A DNA stretch of 64,000 bases from a virus. The notes under the pieces were generated by a model. That model made no database searches and was not told the origin of the DNA. It saw only the letters and a program-made list of their open reading frames with translations. Position numbers and translations under genes: made by a program. Position 1 is the stretch's first letter. The number at the start of each line of letters is the position of its first letter. Shown here piece after piece: positions 26,318 to 35,437 of this stretch. The stretch lies in IMG/VR virus record IMGVR_UViG_3300029319_000004, positions 103,027 to 167,026 of that record. One strand, given 5' to 3'.

Positions 26318-29137
26318 ATGAGCAAAGACACATCTCAGTCAGCAGCGACTGACAAAAGCATAACCTCAGAAGAGCAGGCTCAAATAGATGCGCAAGGAGC
26401 TGTATCATCTCCACAGTCTGAGCAAGCTGATTTGCAAAAGCGCAAAGATCAGCTTAAACAAACACAAGCTGCAAAGCAAAAAAAAGCAGCTAGAAGAAAC
26501 GCAGAAAGAAATCTTAGAAACATTCAGCAGTGCTTATTGTGTGAAAACATAGATACAATTTCAAACTATCATAGACAAAATTCTGATAAGTTTGCATATC
26601 AAGTTATTAGGCAAATGTATGGCTCTAGTGAGAGGATTGTTAATGAGCTAAAAAGCTTGCCTCCCCTTGATGGCTTCTTTTGTGTTAGAACATCTATTTT
26701 ATCTCTGCTGCAGCCGGATATAAGAATTTTTAAAGTTACTCATGAAGTGGCTGCTCCAACACCAGATGGTGTCGCTAGAGAGCCCAAGACAAACCCCACA
26801 AGACCAACATACAGAGAAATAATTTTTTCTAGTGTTTTTGGGACTGAAAACGCAACTAGCACTCAGCAATATTTAAACTCTGAAGCCTCAGAGCCAAACT
26901 GGAGAAATGTTGGACTTCAAAGCTTTACCTTTAATCAGTTTGGTAAATCACATGGAGCAATGGAGCAGAACATTCAGTGTCAATTAAGGCTTTATGTTAA
27001 AAGCCTAAAAGATTTAGTTGCGATATCTCCCGGCTCTCAGGCCAGGTATGTTGACTTGATGCTTTGGCCAGAGGCAAAAATTAACAGAGATACACAACAA
27101 TATAATCCCAAACATTACGAAATAAAAGTTGTCATGGGCTACAAAAGACCACCTAAGCAAGCTCTAGAAGGACTTAAACCAACAAGAGAAGAAAGAGAGT
27201 TTTTAAAGAATATACATCTTTTTAATTACGTTGTTTCTTTGACTCTTTACAAGTATGATTTTAGCATTAAAGAAACTGGCGAGGTTGACGTTACAATAGA
27301 TTATTTTGGAAGAGTCGATTCTGTCTTTAATAGCTCCGCGGCATCTCCATTAAAGGGCGGGATAGTTGTTGCAAAAAATGGAGGAAAGCTGGAGCTAAAG
27401 CCTGAAATGAAAGGAAGCCAGGATTTTATGACATTTTCAAAAATAAAAAGTCAATTAGGAAACTTGGTAGTTTCTAAACAAAATCCTGATTTAGCCACTG
27501 GTGATTTAATTGATCAAGTAGCAGAATTATTAAAAAATCCACTCTTTAGGCACATGTATAAAGATGCTTATGATATTATAATTACAAAAGAGTTTGAACC
27601 TGCGGATGTTCAAACTGCTTTAGATAACTTAACTTCTAAAGAAGGTGCTAGTTTGATGGCGGCTGTGCTTCGAAGACAGTCCATGAGCATAAAAGGAGAG
27701 GCATTTCAACTTTTTATGAAACAACTTCTTGATGGCAATACTATTAGTAAAGATGTCGGCGATAGAATGTTTGCGATTAGTGTCAACAAGGAAAATATGG
27801 ATACGGCACTTGGTATTATAAATGCACCCACCAAAGGAGCAGACAAGGCAAAGAAAGAAGAAATAAAAACTAATACTTCAAATGCAATCGGATTAGCTGC
27901 AAAAAGCGTCAGGGTTGGAAAAGTCAAAGATTTGTCATCTGTTTTGAACTCGCTTCAGAAAACCGAGGAACAAGCCGGCGATCTAGCTTCAAATGTAGAA
28001 TCAGAATCTTCATCTAAGGACGCTGCGTCTATAGACACAATTAAAGGCGCCGCGGCACAATCAATTGTCACCAGCAAGTCAACAGGAGACTCATATGAAT
28101 TTTATTTCATATATCTTGGAGACATTATAGAATTAGCAGCAAAAAATGCTGGCATGTTCGCTTTTCTAAAAGAAGAAAAGCCTCCGTTTAACCCTGATTC
28201 CTACATGACTCAGGAAGTTGATAAAGACTACACGCTGACTAATATGAGGCTTTTGCTTGGGCCTTTAGAATACCAAGATGCATCTGGAAAAATTCGCAGC
28301 ATTAATTTGGCTGAATTTCCAATATCATATGATTTATTTCGTAACTGGTTTTTAACCAAAATAGTCAGGGAGGATAACTCTAAGATATCTCTTGGCAGCT
28401 TTTTAAATAAATTAATAAATCAGTTGGTACTTCCATCTTTGGGGGCGGACTGCTTACGTCCTATAAAATTAAGAAACACAAGGTTTCAAAACATATATGT
28501 GACAATTCCTGGAACTCCTGTCGGGTCTGCTGAGCAGCTTCAGGGCGCTTTTGATACTGCGGAACTTTTACCAATGGAAAGGAAAATAGACGTATCCTCA
28601 GGCAGATTTGCAGCTGCGTTTAGCAAGCCTGCAAGACAGAAAAGAGAGGCAGGAGTTGAGGCCATAGTAAAAAATAGTTATGACTATAAACTAATCCAAG
28701 TAAATTCTATTAAAAGCATTGTCTCTAGAAAAGCAGATTGTAAGGAAGACTTAAAAGATGGAATATATCATTTTAATATTGGTTCCGACAGGGGCATTTT
28801 GAAAGAAATGATATTTTCGAAAACTGACCTGCCTGGCTTAGCAGAGCTAAGATCAGCTCAAGCGATAGAAGCTGGAGGCGACCAGCTAAAACAATTAGCA
28901 TTTCCGTTCAACTGTAATTTAAAACTAGTTGGAAACACACTATTTATACCAGGTATGATATTCTATGCTAATCCTAGCTTTTTGGGGCTAGGCAACCCTC
29001 AAGACAAAAATTCTATTGCTTATCAATTAAATTTAGGGGGCTACTTTTTGGTCTTAACAACAAAAACAACAATTTCCCCAGGCCTCTTTGAAACTGAGGT
29101 GGAAGGCGTTACTATCGGACACGGGAAGGTAACATGA
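26318..29137 (+). CDS. Large baseplate/hub structural protein
   Basis: 939 residues. The N-terminal 70 residues are a charged Gln/Lys/Ala coiled coil. Then come mixed domains including LRLYVKSLKDLVAISPG and a second half with MTQEVDKDYTLTNMRLLLGPLEY. The final 60 residues (FIPGMIFYANPSF, GYFLVLTTKTTISPGLFETEVEG) resemble the closing part of hub proteins in which a tube-like beta domain ends with G-[YF]-x-V and F-x-T-x-V. I infer a central baseplate component, with no exact T4 counterpart. Confidence 0.55.
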   Translation: MSKDTSQSAATDKSITSEEQAQIDAQGAVSSPQSEQADLQKRKDQLKQTQAAKQKKAARRNAERNLRNIQQCLLCENIDTISNYHRQNSDKFAYQVIRQMYGSSERIVNELKSLPPLDGFFCVRTSILSLLQPDIRIFKVTHEVAAPTPDGVAREPKTNPTRPTYREIIFSSVFGTENATSTQQYLNSEASEPNWRNVGLQSFTFNQFGKSHGAMEQNIQCQLRLYVKSLKDLVAISPGSQARYVDLMLWPEAKINRDTQQYNPKHYEIKVVMGYKRPPKQALEGLKPTREEREFLKNIHLFNYVVSLTLYKYDFSIKETGEVDVTIDYFGRVDSVFNSSAASPLKGGIVVAKNGGKLELKPEMKGSQDFMTFSKIKSQLGNLVVSKQNPDLATGDLIDQVAELLKNPLFRHMYKDAYDIIITKEFEPADVQTALDNLTSKEGASLMAAVLRRQSMSIKGEAFQLFMKQLLDGNTISKDVGDRMFAISVNKENMDTALGIINAPTKGADKAKKEEIKTNTSNAIGLAAKSVRVGKVKDLSSVLNSLQKTEEQAGDLASNVESESSSKDAASIDTIKGAAAQSIVTSKSTGDSYEFYFIYLGDIIELAAKNAGMFAFLKEEKPPFNPDSYMTQEVDKDYTLTNMRLLLGPLEYQDASGKIRSINLAEFPISYDLFRNWFLTKIVREDNSKISLGSFLNKLINQLVLPSLGADCLRPIKLRNTRFQNIYVTIPGTPVGSAEQLQGAFDTAELLPMERKIDVSSGRFAAAFSKPARQKREAGVEAIVKNSYDYKLIQVNSIKSIVSRKADCKEDLKDGIYHFNIGSDRGILKEMIFSKTDLPGLAELRSAQAIEAGGDQLKQLAFPFNCNLKLVGNTLFIPGMIFYANPSFLGLGNPQDKNSIAYQLNLGGYFLVLTTKTTISPGLFETEVEGVTIGHGKVT

Positions 29138-29138
29138 T

Positions 29139-30608
29139 ATGTCAACCTCTGCATTAGAAATATTCTCTGCTAGAAATAATATAAATGATAATTATAAAGA
29201 ATTTGCAGATATCAAATATTTTGATCTTCATAGGAAGCACTTTTTATATGGTCGGATCGATCGCGATGGAGATGCAGTTGAATTATTAGATACAAACCTA
29301 GCTCAAATCGAGGGTGGTGCAAGAACCGAATTTGCAGTTGATTTTGTTAAAGATGCGTATGATTTTTTGAGAAATGAAATTTCAAGGCTAACAAAAGGAA
29401 GTTACATAGAGCCGAACAGTGTTTATAATCCAAACTCATTTCAGGTCTATAAAGCCTGGCGCTCAGGAGATTTAGAATACAGCTATTATCGCTACTTAAA
29501 CAATCTATACACAGACTTTGTACAAAACTTTTTAGAGCGGGAGCGTCGTTTTGAATATATCTTAAACTTTGATACTTTTATGCAGCAATTCTTTAAGTAT
29601 ATTAGTACGATTGCATATCGATTTCCTATTACGAAAACTGGATACATACTGTCAAACCATTGTTCTCCTTTTGTTAGCGGGTTAATGATTGAAATAGCCA
29701 AAGAACAGCATGGAATCGTAAATGACAAGCGTATTTTGGACTTTACAGAAGACCCAAATTATACATTGATAAAGAGAGCTACTAAGCGTGTTGGGTTTAT
29801 GGTGGATAGAAATGCGCCTTGGAGGTTTGTTTTTAATTTAGCTTCTGGTGGTACAACTAAAGGTGGTAAGTTTAATACCGACATGATTAAAACTTACGAT
29901 GGTAAAAAAATAAGTCAAAAATTAGTGGGCACTGGTGGCGCGTTCTTTATGAGTAAGTATGGAGTTACTTTCTTAAAGCAAAGAAAGGACGCTCCAGTGG
30001 GAGAGTCACATCCGCTGGCCGGCACTTCGTTTAGCACCCACGTCTTTGATCAGTATTATAGAAAAACACATTTACATGAGATAGAAAACATTAGAAATTA
30101 TATGTTTTTATTTTATTCTTCATTCTTTAATCAGTTTACTACGTTTAGCAAGCTTGAAGAATATCAATGTCAGACTTCACTAGAGTTTAACACAAAATTA
30201 GCAATAAAATATATTAATAGAAGGGAGTTGCCTGGACAAGATCCTAGATTTGCAGGAACAAACGTTTTGATCCCAGATGTTTTTAATAAAACATATAAAG
30301 ATGATTTTTGGCTGAGTTTTATTTTGAGGTTTAGGCTTTTGGAGACAAAACAAAATTTATCGGAAGCAAGACTGCAGAGAATAGAGCGAGATATGATGGG
30401 AATATATAGGGCTATAGGAAGAACAGCTGCTTTAAATTACATTAATAACTTGACAAAAGGCTTTCACGATCTTAAGTTTGTACATGAAGGAGATTACCAT
30501 CAAGGGCAACCACGATCTGAATACGAATCAAGAAAAAGAAAGTCTCTCATGGAAATATATGAGAGCACAGACACTGAACTAGTTGCGACTTTGAATGAAA
30601 TAAAATAA
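29139..30608 (+). CDS. Virion/baseplate protein of unknown type
   Basis: 489 residues, rich in Tyr, Phe, Arg and Asn, with mixed alpha/beta character and no signal peptide or membrane span. It starts 1 base after the previous stop and ends 3 bases before the polymerase gene, closing the tail run. The aromatic composition and the position suggest a baseplate or tail-periphery protein. I recognise no family. Confidence 0.5.
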   Translation: MSTSALEIFSARNNINDNYKEFADIKYFDLHRKHFLYGRIDRDGDAVELLDTNLAQIEGGARTEFAVDFVKDAYDFLRNEISRLTKGSYIEPNSVYNPNSFQVYKAWRSGDLEYSYYRYLNNLYTDFVQNFLERERRFEYILNFDTFMQQFFKYISTIAYRFPITKTGYILSNHCSPFVSGLMIEIAKEQHGIVNDKRILDFTEDPNYTLIKRATKRVGFMVDRNAPWRFVFNLASGGTTKGGKFNTDMIKTYDGKKISQKLVGTGGAFFMSKYGVTFLKQRKDAPVGESHPLAGTSFSTHVFDQYYRKTHLHEIENIRNYMFLFYSSFFNQFTTFSKLEEYQCQTSLEFNTKLAIKYINRRELPGQDPRFAGTNVLIPDVFNKTYKDDFWLSFILRFRLLETKQNLSEARLQRIERDMMGIYRAIGRTAALNYINNLTKGFHDLKFVHEGDYHQGQPRSEYESRKRKSLMEIYESTDTELVATLNEIK

Positions 30609-30611
30609 TCT

Positions 30612-31784
30612 ATGCTTTTTCAAACGCTTGATAACAAAAGGGAGTGTTATGCAGTCTACTCCGATGGAGAGCTTTATCACTACCCTAATAATTTACACAT
30701 GACGGAAACTTGGGATTGGACATGTCACGCTCCGCCTAATGTTGACTTTGCACAAGTGTGGTGTAACGGAAAAAGTCTAAGTGAGGTATGCCCGGAAGAA
30801 CTTAAAATTAGTTTACAGCATATCCAAAATAAAGCTCGGGCTTTTTTTAAATCATTTCAATCTTCAAAAATATCAATGGATGATGTGTGCTTTTATGATT
30901 TAGTTCCAAAAAATTTTTTGTTAGATTATTGCAATATTAAAAATGAAATATCTAAGCATGTTTTTTCTAGCTACCAAAAACCAAAAAACTATGACTTTTT
31001 AGTTGAGCTTGTAGAGATGCTTGATGATATATCTTGTCACACGTTGAACTTTGACCACACAAGACTATCATCATTATCAGCAGCCGAGCACAAAAAAGCA
31101 TTGGCGTGCAATAATTTAAAAAAAATATTTTATAATCCATGGGGTAGTGTTACGGGACGGCTAACCACGAGACCTAATAGCTTTCCAATACTAACACTGC
31201 CTCGTACTTTACGCTCAGGCCTGACTCCAAACAATGATCTTTTTGTTGAGCTAGATTACAATTCTGCAGAGATGAGAACAGCGTTTGCTCTTCTGGGGAT
31301 GCAGCAGCCGGAAAATGATATTCATGATCATCTTAAAAGCGAGGTCTTCAATGATAAGCTTAGTAGGGATGAGGTTAAACAGAAAGTTTTTGCTTGGCTT
31401 TATAATCCAAAAGCTAGCAATAAAAAATTGCAAAAGTTTTTAGAGAAAGAAAAGATTCTAGAAAAGTATTACACGTCTGGAATTGTTAAAACTCCATTTG
31501 ATCGCGACATACAAGTTGAGCCAGAAAAAGCATTGAATTATCTAGTTCAAAGCACCACTAGTGATTTGTTCCTAGCACAAGCTATCAAGATATATAATAT
31601 GCTTAAAGATAGCAACTCTCATATTGCTTTTTGCATCCATGACAGTTTAGTGCTAGATGTTGAAAGATCTGATAGGCAGTTGGTGTCAAAAATAATCTCT
31701 GTCTTCTCACAGACACCGTATGGTCATTTTAAAACAAACGTCTCTTTTGGTAAAGATTTTGGCACTATGAGGAAAATTAAATGA
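30612..31784 (+). CDS. Minimal family-A DNA polymerase
   Basis: 390 residues against about 600 for a Klenow-type enzyme. GRLTTRPNSFPILTLPR (182-198) matches the thumb/palm entry of family A; ELDYNSAEMR (213-222) is motif A with catalytic Asp215; R252-x3-K256 with Tyr264 fits the O-helix motif B; LVQSTTSDLFLAQA (311-324) matches the QGTAAD region; and CIHDSLVLDV (341-350) is motif C with Asp344, though the usual HDE reads HDS. No 3'-5' exonuclease motifs are visible in the first 170 residues. It may be a repair or accessory polymerase, since a full DnaE is present elsewhere. Overlaps the next gene by 4 bases. Confidence 0.75.
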   Translation: MLFQTLDNKRECYAVYSDGELYHYPNNLHMTETWDWTCHAPPNVDFAQVWCNGKSLSEVCPEELKISLQHIQNKARAFFKSFQSSKISMDDVCFYDLVPKNFLLDYCNIKNEISKHVFSSYQKPKNYDFLVELVEMLDDISCHTLNFDHTRLSSLSAAEHKKALACNNLKKIFYNPWGSVTGRLTTRPNSFPILTLPRTLRSGLTPNNDLFVELDYNSAEMRTAFALLGMQQPENDIHDHLKSEVFNDKLSRDEVKQKVFAWLYNPKASNKKLQKFLEKEKILEKYYTSGIVKTPFDRDIQVEPEKALNYLVQSTTSDLFLAQAIKIYNMLKDSNSHIAFCIHDSLVLDVERSDRQLVSKIISVFSQTPYGHFKTNVSFGKDFGTMRKIK

Positions 31785-32629
31785 ATGTGATAGGTTTAGG
31801 AGAGGCAGGCTGTAAAATATCTCATTATCTTAGCAAATATGATGATTATCAAACATTTCAGATCGATGTAGAAAATAAGCAATATGATAATTTTATAAAA
31901 ATTAAAAAATTAGATAGCCATGAAGATTATGAAGCAAAGTACAAGCCTTTAAAAATAAATGTTGCCAATGGGCTTGATACGTTTTTAATACTGTCGGGTG
32001 CTGGTGCAATATCTGGTGCTGTTCTGAGAATATTAGAGCAGCTAGACAATAACAATGTTAAAATTATTTATATAAAGCCTAGACTCTCAGAGCTTTCCAG
32101 CTTGCAAAAGACTCGCCATAGAATTGTAAGTCAAGTGCTGCAAGAATATTGTAGATCTGCAAAACTAAAAGAGTTTACAATTATCGATAATTCTCTGATT
32201 GAAGATTTATTGCCAGAGATACCGCTTGATGATTATTGGAGCCCAATCAATCAACTTATAGGTGATACATTCCACATGATTAACTTTTTTAATAAAAGCG
32301 AGCCTCTTTTGAAGAGTAGTAATGCTGTGCCTAAAACTGCAGTCATGTCGACTTACTCTTTAGTTGACTTTTCAAACATGCAGGAAAAAAAATTGTACGA
32401 TTTATCTTTCCCCAGAGCAAAAAGTTATTATTTTGCTCTAGGAAAGCAGTTTATTAAGGATAATAAAGACATTTTGACACAGGTACGACAATTTATATCT
32501 TTGAATGACAGTGAAAACTGTGATTGCTCTTATGAGATTCATCAGACTGATTACGATCAAAACTATGTGTATGGATATCACTATGCAAGTTTTATTCAGG
32601 AGCAAGATAAAAACTTGTTTACAAGTTAA
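31781..32629 (+). CDS. Divergent tubulin/FtsZ-like protein
   Basis: 282 residues. The N-terminus MNVIGLGEAGCKISHYL mimics the FtsZ/tubulin start (hydrophobic strand, G-x-G-x-x-G-x-x-I). TFLILSGAGAISGAVLRILEQL (68-88) occupies the place of the GGGTGSG nucleotide loop but lacks its Gly-Thr-Gly core. IIYIKP (95-100), IIDNS (134-138) and the N-x-x-I-x-D-T helix near 157-163 follow in FtsZ order. It has fewer C-terminal residues than FtsZ. A GTPase or filament role is inferred, and the altered loop could mean a different ligand. It lies between polymerase and SSB genes. Remote similarity only. Confidence 0.5.
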   Translation: MNVIGLGEAGCKISHYLSKYDDYQTFQIDVENKQYDNFIKIKKLDSHEDYEAKYKPLKINVANGLDTFLILSGAGAISGAVLRILEQLDNNNVKIIYIKPRLSELSSLQKTRHRIVSQVLQEYCRSAKLKEFTIIDNSLIEDLLPEIPLDDYWSPINQLIGDTFHMINFFNKSEPLLKSSNAVPKTAVMSTYSLVDFSNMQEKKLYDLSFPRAKSYYFALGKQFIKDNKDILTQVRQFISLNDSENCDCSYEIHQTDYDQNYVYGYHYASFIQEQDKNLFTS

Positions 32630-32661
32630 TAAAGAGTGTTTATTATATTAACTGCAGATAG

Positions 32662-32689
32662 TTGGAATATTTGCCAGCTATACTATACC
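32662..32689 (+). promoter_or_regulatory. Possible sigma70-like promoter of ssb gene
   Basis: TTGGAA (32662-32667), a 16-base spacer and TATACC (32684-32689) lie 20 bases before the SSB start in a 79-base gap. Both hexamers are imperfect, so this is tentative. Confidence 0.3.
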
Positions 32690-32708
32690 TTAAATAAAGG
32701 AGATAACA

Positions 32709-33449
32709 ATGGGTATTGATTTAACAAAAATGAAGGCAAAGCGCGATGCCTTAGAGAATCGCGACACCGGTAAGACCGTTTTTTGGCGACCGGAAGATGG
32801 TGAACAAACTATCAGGATTCTACCGCCCTCAGATGGAGACCCCTTTAAGGAGTATTGGTTCCATTACAACTTGGGCAAGAATGCTGGTTTTCTAAGTCCT
32901 AAGAAGAACTTTGGCGAAGATGATCCGTTGAACGATTTCATTCGTCAGCTCTTCAAGGATGGCTCTGAAGAGTCGGTCAAGATGGCTAAGAACCTCTCAG
33001 CGCGCCAGCGCTTCTTCTCTCCTGTGATTGTACGTGGAGAGGAAGAAAAAGGGCCGCGGCTGTGGGGTTTTGGCAAGATGGCCTACAAGGAGCTTCTGAA
33101 TCTCGTCCTCAACCCAGAGTATGGTGATATTACTGATGTGACTGAAGGCACTGACCTTGTTATTAATTATGGCAAGCCAGCAGGTGCACAGTTCCCTCAG
33201 ACTACTATCACCCCTCGTCGTCGTCCTTCTGTTCTCTCTGAGTCTGAGGACGAGATTCGTACTTGGCTAGACGGTATTCCAGATGCGGATGAGGTGTTCG
33301 AGCGTAAGACGCCTGAGCAGGTTCAATCGATGCTAGATGAATTCTTGCTCGGCGCCGGCGATGCGGAAGAGACCTCAACAGAGGCTACCCATTACGGTAA
33401 TTCCACTACGCAAGTTGACAAAGCTTTTGAGGAGCTTCTCGGAACCTAG
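32709..33449 (+). CDS. 32: Single-stranded DNA-binding protein, T4 gp32-like
   Basis: 246 residues (T4 gp32 is 301). It begins with a basic LAST-like segment (LTKMKAKRDALENRDTG) and has the conserved FWRPEDGEQTIRILP strand, a HYNLGKNAGFLSPKKNFG loop and an acidic C-terminal tail (DAEETSTEATHY..FEELLGT). The zinc-binding cysteines of T4 gp32 are absent; the chain has no Cys. It would coat replication intermediates and recruit UvsX and helicase loaders. AAAGGAG opens the gene; codon use is C-rich like the capsid gene, implying high expression. A terminator follows at once. Confidence 0.8.
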   Translation: MGIDLTKMKAKRDALENRDTGKTVFWRPEDGEQTIRILPPSDGDPFKEYWFHYNLGKNAGFLSPKKNFGEDDPLNDFIRQLFKDGSEESVKMAKNLSARQRFFSPVIVRGEEEKGPRLWGFGKMAYKELLNLVLNPEYGDITDVTEGTDLVINYGKPAGAQFPQTTITPRRRPSVLSESEDEIRTWLDGIPDADEVFERKTPEQVQSMLDEFLLGAGDAEETSTEATHYGNSTTQVDKAFEELLGT

Positions 33450-33463
33450 CGCATCACCGCAGG

Positions 33464-33495
33464 GAGGCACGGGTTACAGGTGCCTCATTTTTATT
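33464..33495 (+). terminator. Rho-independent terminator after ssb
   Basis: Perfect 7-bp stem GAGGCAC / GTGCCTC (33464-33470, 33480-33486) with a 9-base loop, followed by ATTTTTATTT. It isolates the abundant SSB message. The GTG at 33480 is part of this stem. Confidence 0.85.
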
Positions 33496-33515
33496 TAATA
33501 CTTCTAGTTATTTGT

Positions 33516-33833
33516 ATGGAAGTGTTGCTTCATGCGCTCGTAACCGCGTCGGTGTTTTTACTAGGTGTAGTAGCCGGTGCTCTAATAGAGAATGCAAGAA
33601 TGAAGTATCTAGATAGATTAAAATATCTTGAAAAAACAACACAAGAAATTCTTTTGCCTCTTGCAAACAAGATAAGTCATATAGATGCTAGACAAAATTT
33701 TAGGCCTCCAGTGAGAGAAACATGGGTTGATTATGAAAAACTAGACCCAGACGAAACACTGGAGTTGCCTAAAGAATATCTAGAACAGTTAAACTCAAGA
33801 GGTAAAAATGGCGAAGGCAAAGAAGTTAGGTAA
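33516..33833 (+). CDS. Membrane-anchored small protein upstream of uvsX
   Basis: 105 residues from ATG 33516. An in-frame GTG at 33480 lies within the ssb terminator stem, so I prefer the ATG, although no good ribosome site precedes it. One N-terminal transmembrane helix (about 5-23, VTASVFLLGVVAGALI) is followed by a helical, Arg/Lys-rich and then acidic cytosolic part. It overlaps uvsX by 26 bases. No family recognised. A membrane tether for replication proteins is possible from context only. Confidence 0.55.
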   Translation: MEVLLHALVTASVFLLGVVAGALIENARMKYLDRLKYLEKTTQEILLPLANKISHIDARQNFRPPVRETWVDYEKLDPDETLELPKEYLEQLNSRGKNGEGKEVR

Positions 33834-34923
33834 GCTAAATTTATCAGAGATGCGCAATCTGATTAATAAAAAAGCTGGTATGGATGTTGCGCACAATTTA
33901 ACACAAGATAATCCAACGGAAGTAAAAGACTGGATCCCAACAGGTTCTAGGTGGCTTGATAGTATTATCTGTCGAGGCAAGCCGGCAGGAATCCCTGTAG
34001 GAAAAGTTGTAGAAATCGCTGGACTTGAAGGATCGGGCAAGTCTTATATGGCTGCTCAAATTGCTGCCAATGCTCAGAACAAAGACATTGATGTTATTTA
34101 TTTTGACTCTGAGTCGGCTATTGATCCTACTTTCTTGAAAAATGCTGGTTGCGATCTTGAGCGGCTGCTCTATGTACAAGCTCAGAGTGTTGAGTTTGTT
34201 TTAGAAACAATCGAGGAACTTTTAGGCTCTAATGACAATAGAATGTTGTTTGTCTGGGATAGTCTAGCTCTGACTCCGGCGATCAGTGATGTTGATGGAG
34301 ACTTTAACCCTCAGTCATCAATGGCTATGAAGGCTAGAATTTTAGCTAAAGGTATGTCTAAATTGACTGTTCCGATTGCGAACTCACAATCAACTTTCTT
34401 AGTTCTTAACCAGCTTAAGACCAACATTCCTCAAGGCCCAGCTGCTCGAATTGAGGCTATGACCACTCCTTATATAACTCCCGGTGGTAAAGCTATGCAT
34501 TATGCATATTCTCTAAGAATTTGGCTTACTGGTAGGAAAGCAAAAGCTAGCTATATTCAGGATGATCATGGATTTAGAATTGGCTCTGAAGTAAAGGTTA
34601 AACTTAAAAAGAGTCGCTTTGGTACTGAAGGGCGAGAGTGCACTTTTAAAATTGTTTGGGCTGGCAGTGTTGGCATCCAAGACCAAGAATCTTGGCTTGA
34701 GGCTGTAAAGGGATCTAGTAATATCGTTCAGCGAGGCGCCTGGTATGAGCTAGTGTACGAAGATGGTACAACTGAAAAATTTCAAGCAGCCAAGTGGCTA
34801 GAGAAACTTCAAAGTGAGAAGTTTAAAGATAGGGTTCTTCAAATTATGGATGAAGAAATTATCATGCGCTTTGAGAAAAAAGAAGGCAATGCTGATGATT
34901 TCTACAATGTTGATCCCGAATAA
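33808..34923 (+). CDS. uvsX: RecA-like recombinase UvsX
   Basis: 371 residues. Walker A GLEGSGKS at 72-79, a DSESAIDP acidic patch near 104-111, Walker B-like MLFVWDSLAL near 146-155, and LNQLKTNIPQGP loop L2 region near 202-213. Size and motif order match UvsX of T4-like phages. It catalyses strand exchange and recombination-dependent replication with the SSB. The acidic C-terminus (KEGNADDFYNVDPE) is typical. The gene starts within the upstream frame after AAGAGG. Confidence 0.9.
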   Translation: MAKAKKLGKLNLSEMRNLINKKAGMDVAHNLTQDNPTEVKDWIPTGSRWLDSIICRGKPAGIPVGKVVEIAGLEGSGKSYMAAQIAANAQNKDIDVIYFDSESAIDPTFLKNAGCDLERLLYVQAQSVEFVLETIEELLGSNDNRMLFVWDSLALTPAISDVDGDFNPQSSMAMKARILAKGMSKLTVPIANSQSTFLVLNQLKTNIPQGPAARIEAMTTPYITPGGKAMHYAYSLRIWLTGRKAKASYIQDDHGFRIGSEVKVKLKKSRFGTEGRECTFKIVWAGSVGIQDQESWLEAVKGSSNIVQRGAWYELVYEDGTTEKFQAAKWLEKLQSEKFKDRVLQIMDEEIIMRFEKKEGNADDFYNVDPE

Positions 34924-34962
34924 ACTCGCTTACTAGCCATCTTTTGTGTCTATAATATAGGC

Positions 34963-35406
34963 ATGCCAACAACGTTACAAAAAAATCATACCAATATTGA
35001 TGGCGTAGATGTAGACTTGTCCAAAAGACAAAAGCGTTTTTTTGAGCTTGCAAGAAATATTGCCCATGGCAGCAGCTACGATAAGTTGCGCCATGGTGCA
35101 GTCCTTGTGCGAGGAGGGTCTGTTATTAATGCAGCTTGCAATAAAGACAAATTCTCTTCTTTTGGGTCTAGGTTTCGCTCTCCTGACACGGGTCTAGGAA
35201 CACACCATGCTGAGCTAGGTTGTGTTTTAGGAATATCTCGTGAGGTGACATCAGGCGCTGATATTTATGTTTGCAGGGTAAATAAAAAAAATGAGTTTAG
35301 ACTTAGCAAGCCCTGTCAAATGTGTCATGATATCTTAAAACACGTTGGCGTTAAAAGAGTATATTACACAACTGATAGTGGAAGTGTAAAAATGTACAAA
35401 CTTTGA
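34963..35406 (+). CDS. Cytidine/deoxycytidylate deaminase-family protein
   Basis: 147 residues. Zinc motif HAELG (82-86, Glu84 the proton shuttle) and PCQMC (117-121) are the C[H]AE / PCxxC pair of the family. The long gap between them fits dCMP- or cytidine-type deaminases of phages. The likely role is to make dUMP for thymidylate synthesis, alongside ThyX and dUTPase here; nucleic-acid deamination cannot be excluded. TATAAT at 34951-34956 lies only 7 bases before ATG and no ribosome site is seen, so the message may be leaderless. Confidence 0.75.
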   Translation: MPTTLQKNHTNIDGVDVDLSKRQKRFFELARNIAHGSSYDKLRHGAVLVRGGSVINAACNKDKFSSFGSRFRSPDTGLGTHHAELGCVLGISREVTSGADIYVCRVNKKNEFRLSKPCQMCHDILKHVGVKRVYYTTDSGSVKMYKL

Positions 35407-35417
35407 ACTATTTATTA
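35407..35417 (+). promoter_or_regulatory. Candidate phage promoter motif ACTATTTATTA
   Basis: The motif follows the deaminase stop directly and lies 31 bases before the ATG at 35438. Identical 11 bases to the sites at 10874 and 16726. Confidence 0.42.
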
Positions 35418-35437
35418 AACTCAAAGGGGAGAGCATT

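Noticed and set aside
33480-33515. GTG start for the membrane protein before uvsX
   Set aside because: This GTG lies in the right arm of the ssb terminator, so ATG 33516 was preferred, although its ribosome site is poor.
34951-34956. TATAAT before the deaminase gene as a firm promoter
   Set aside because: No acceptable -35 hexamer lies 16-18 bases upstream and it sits only 7 bases from the ATG, so it was noted only in the gene entry.
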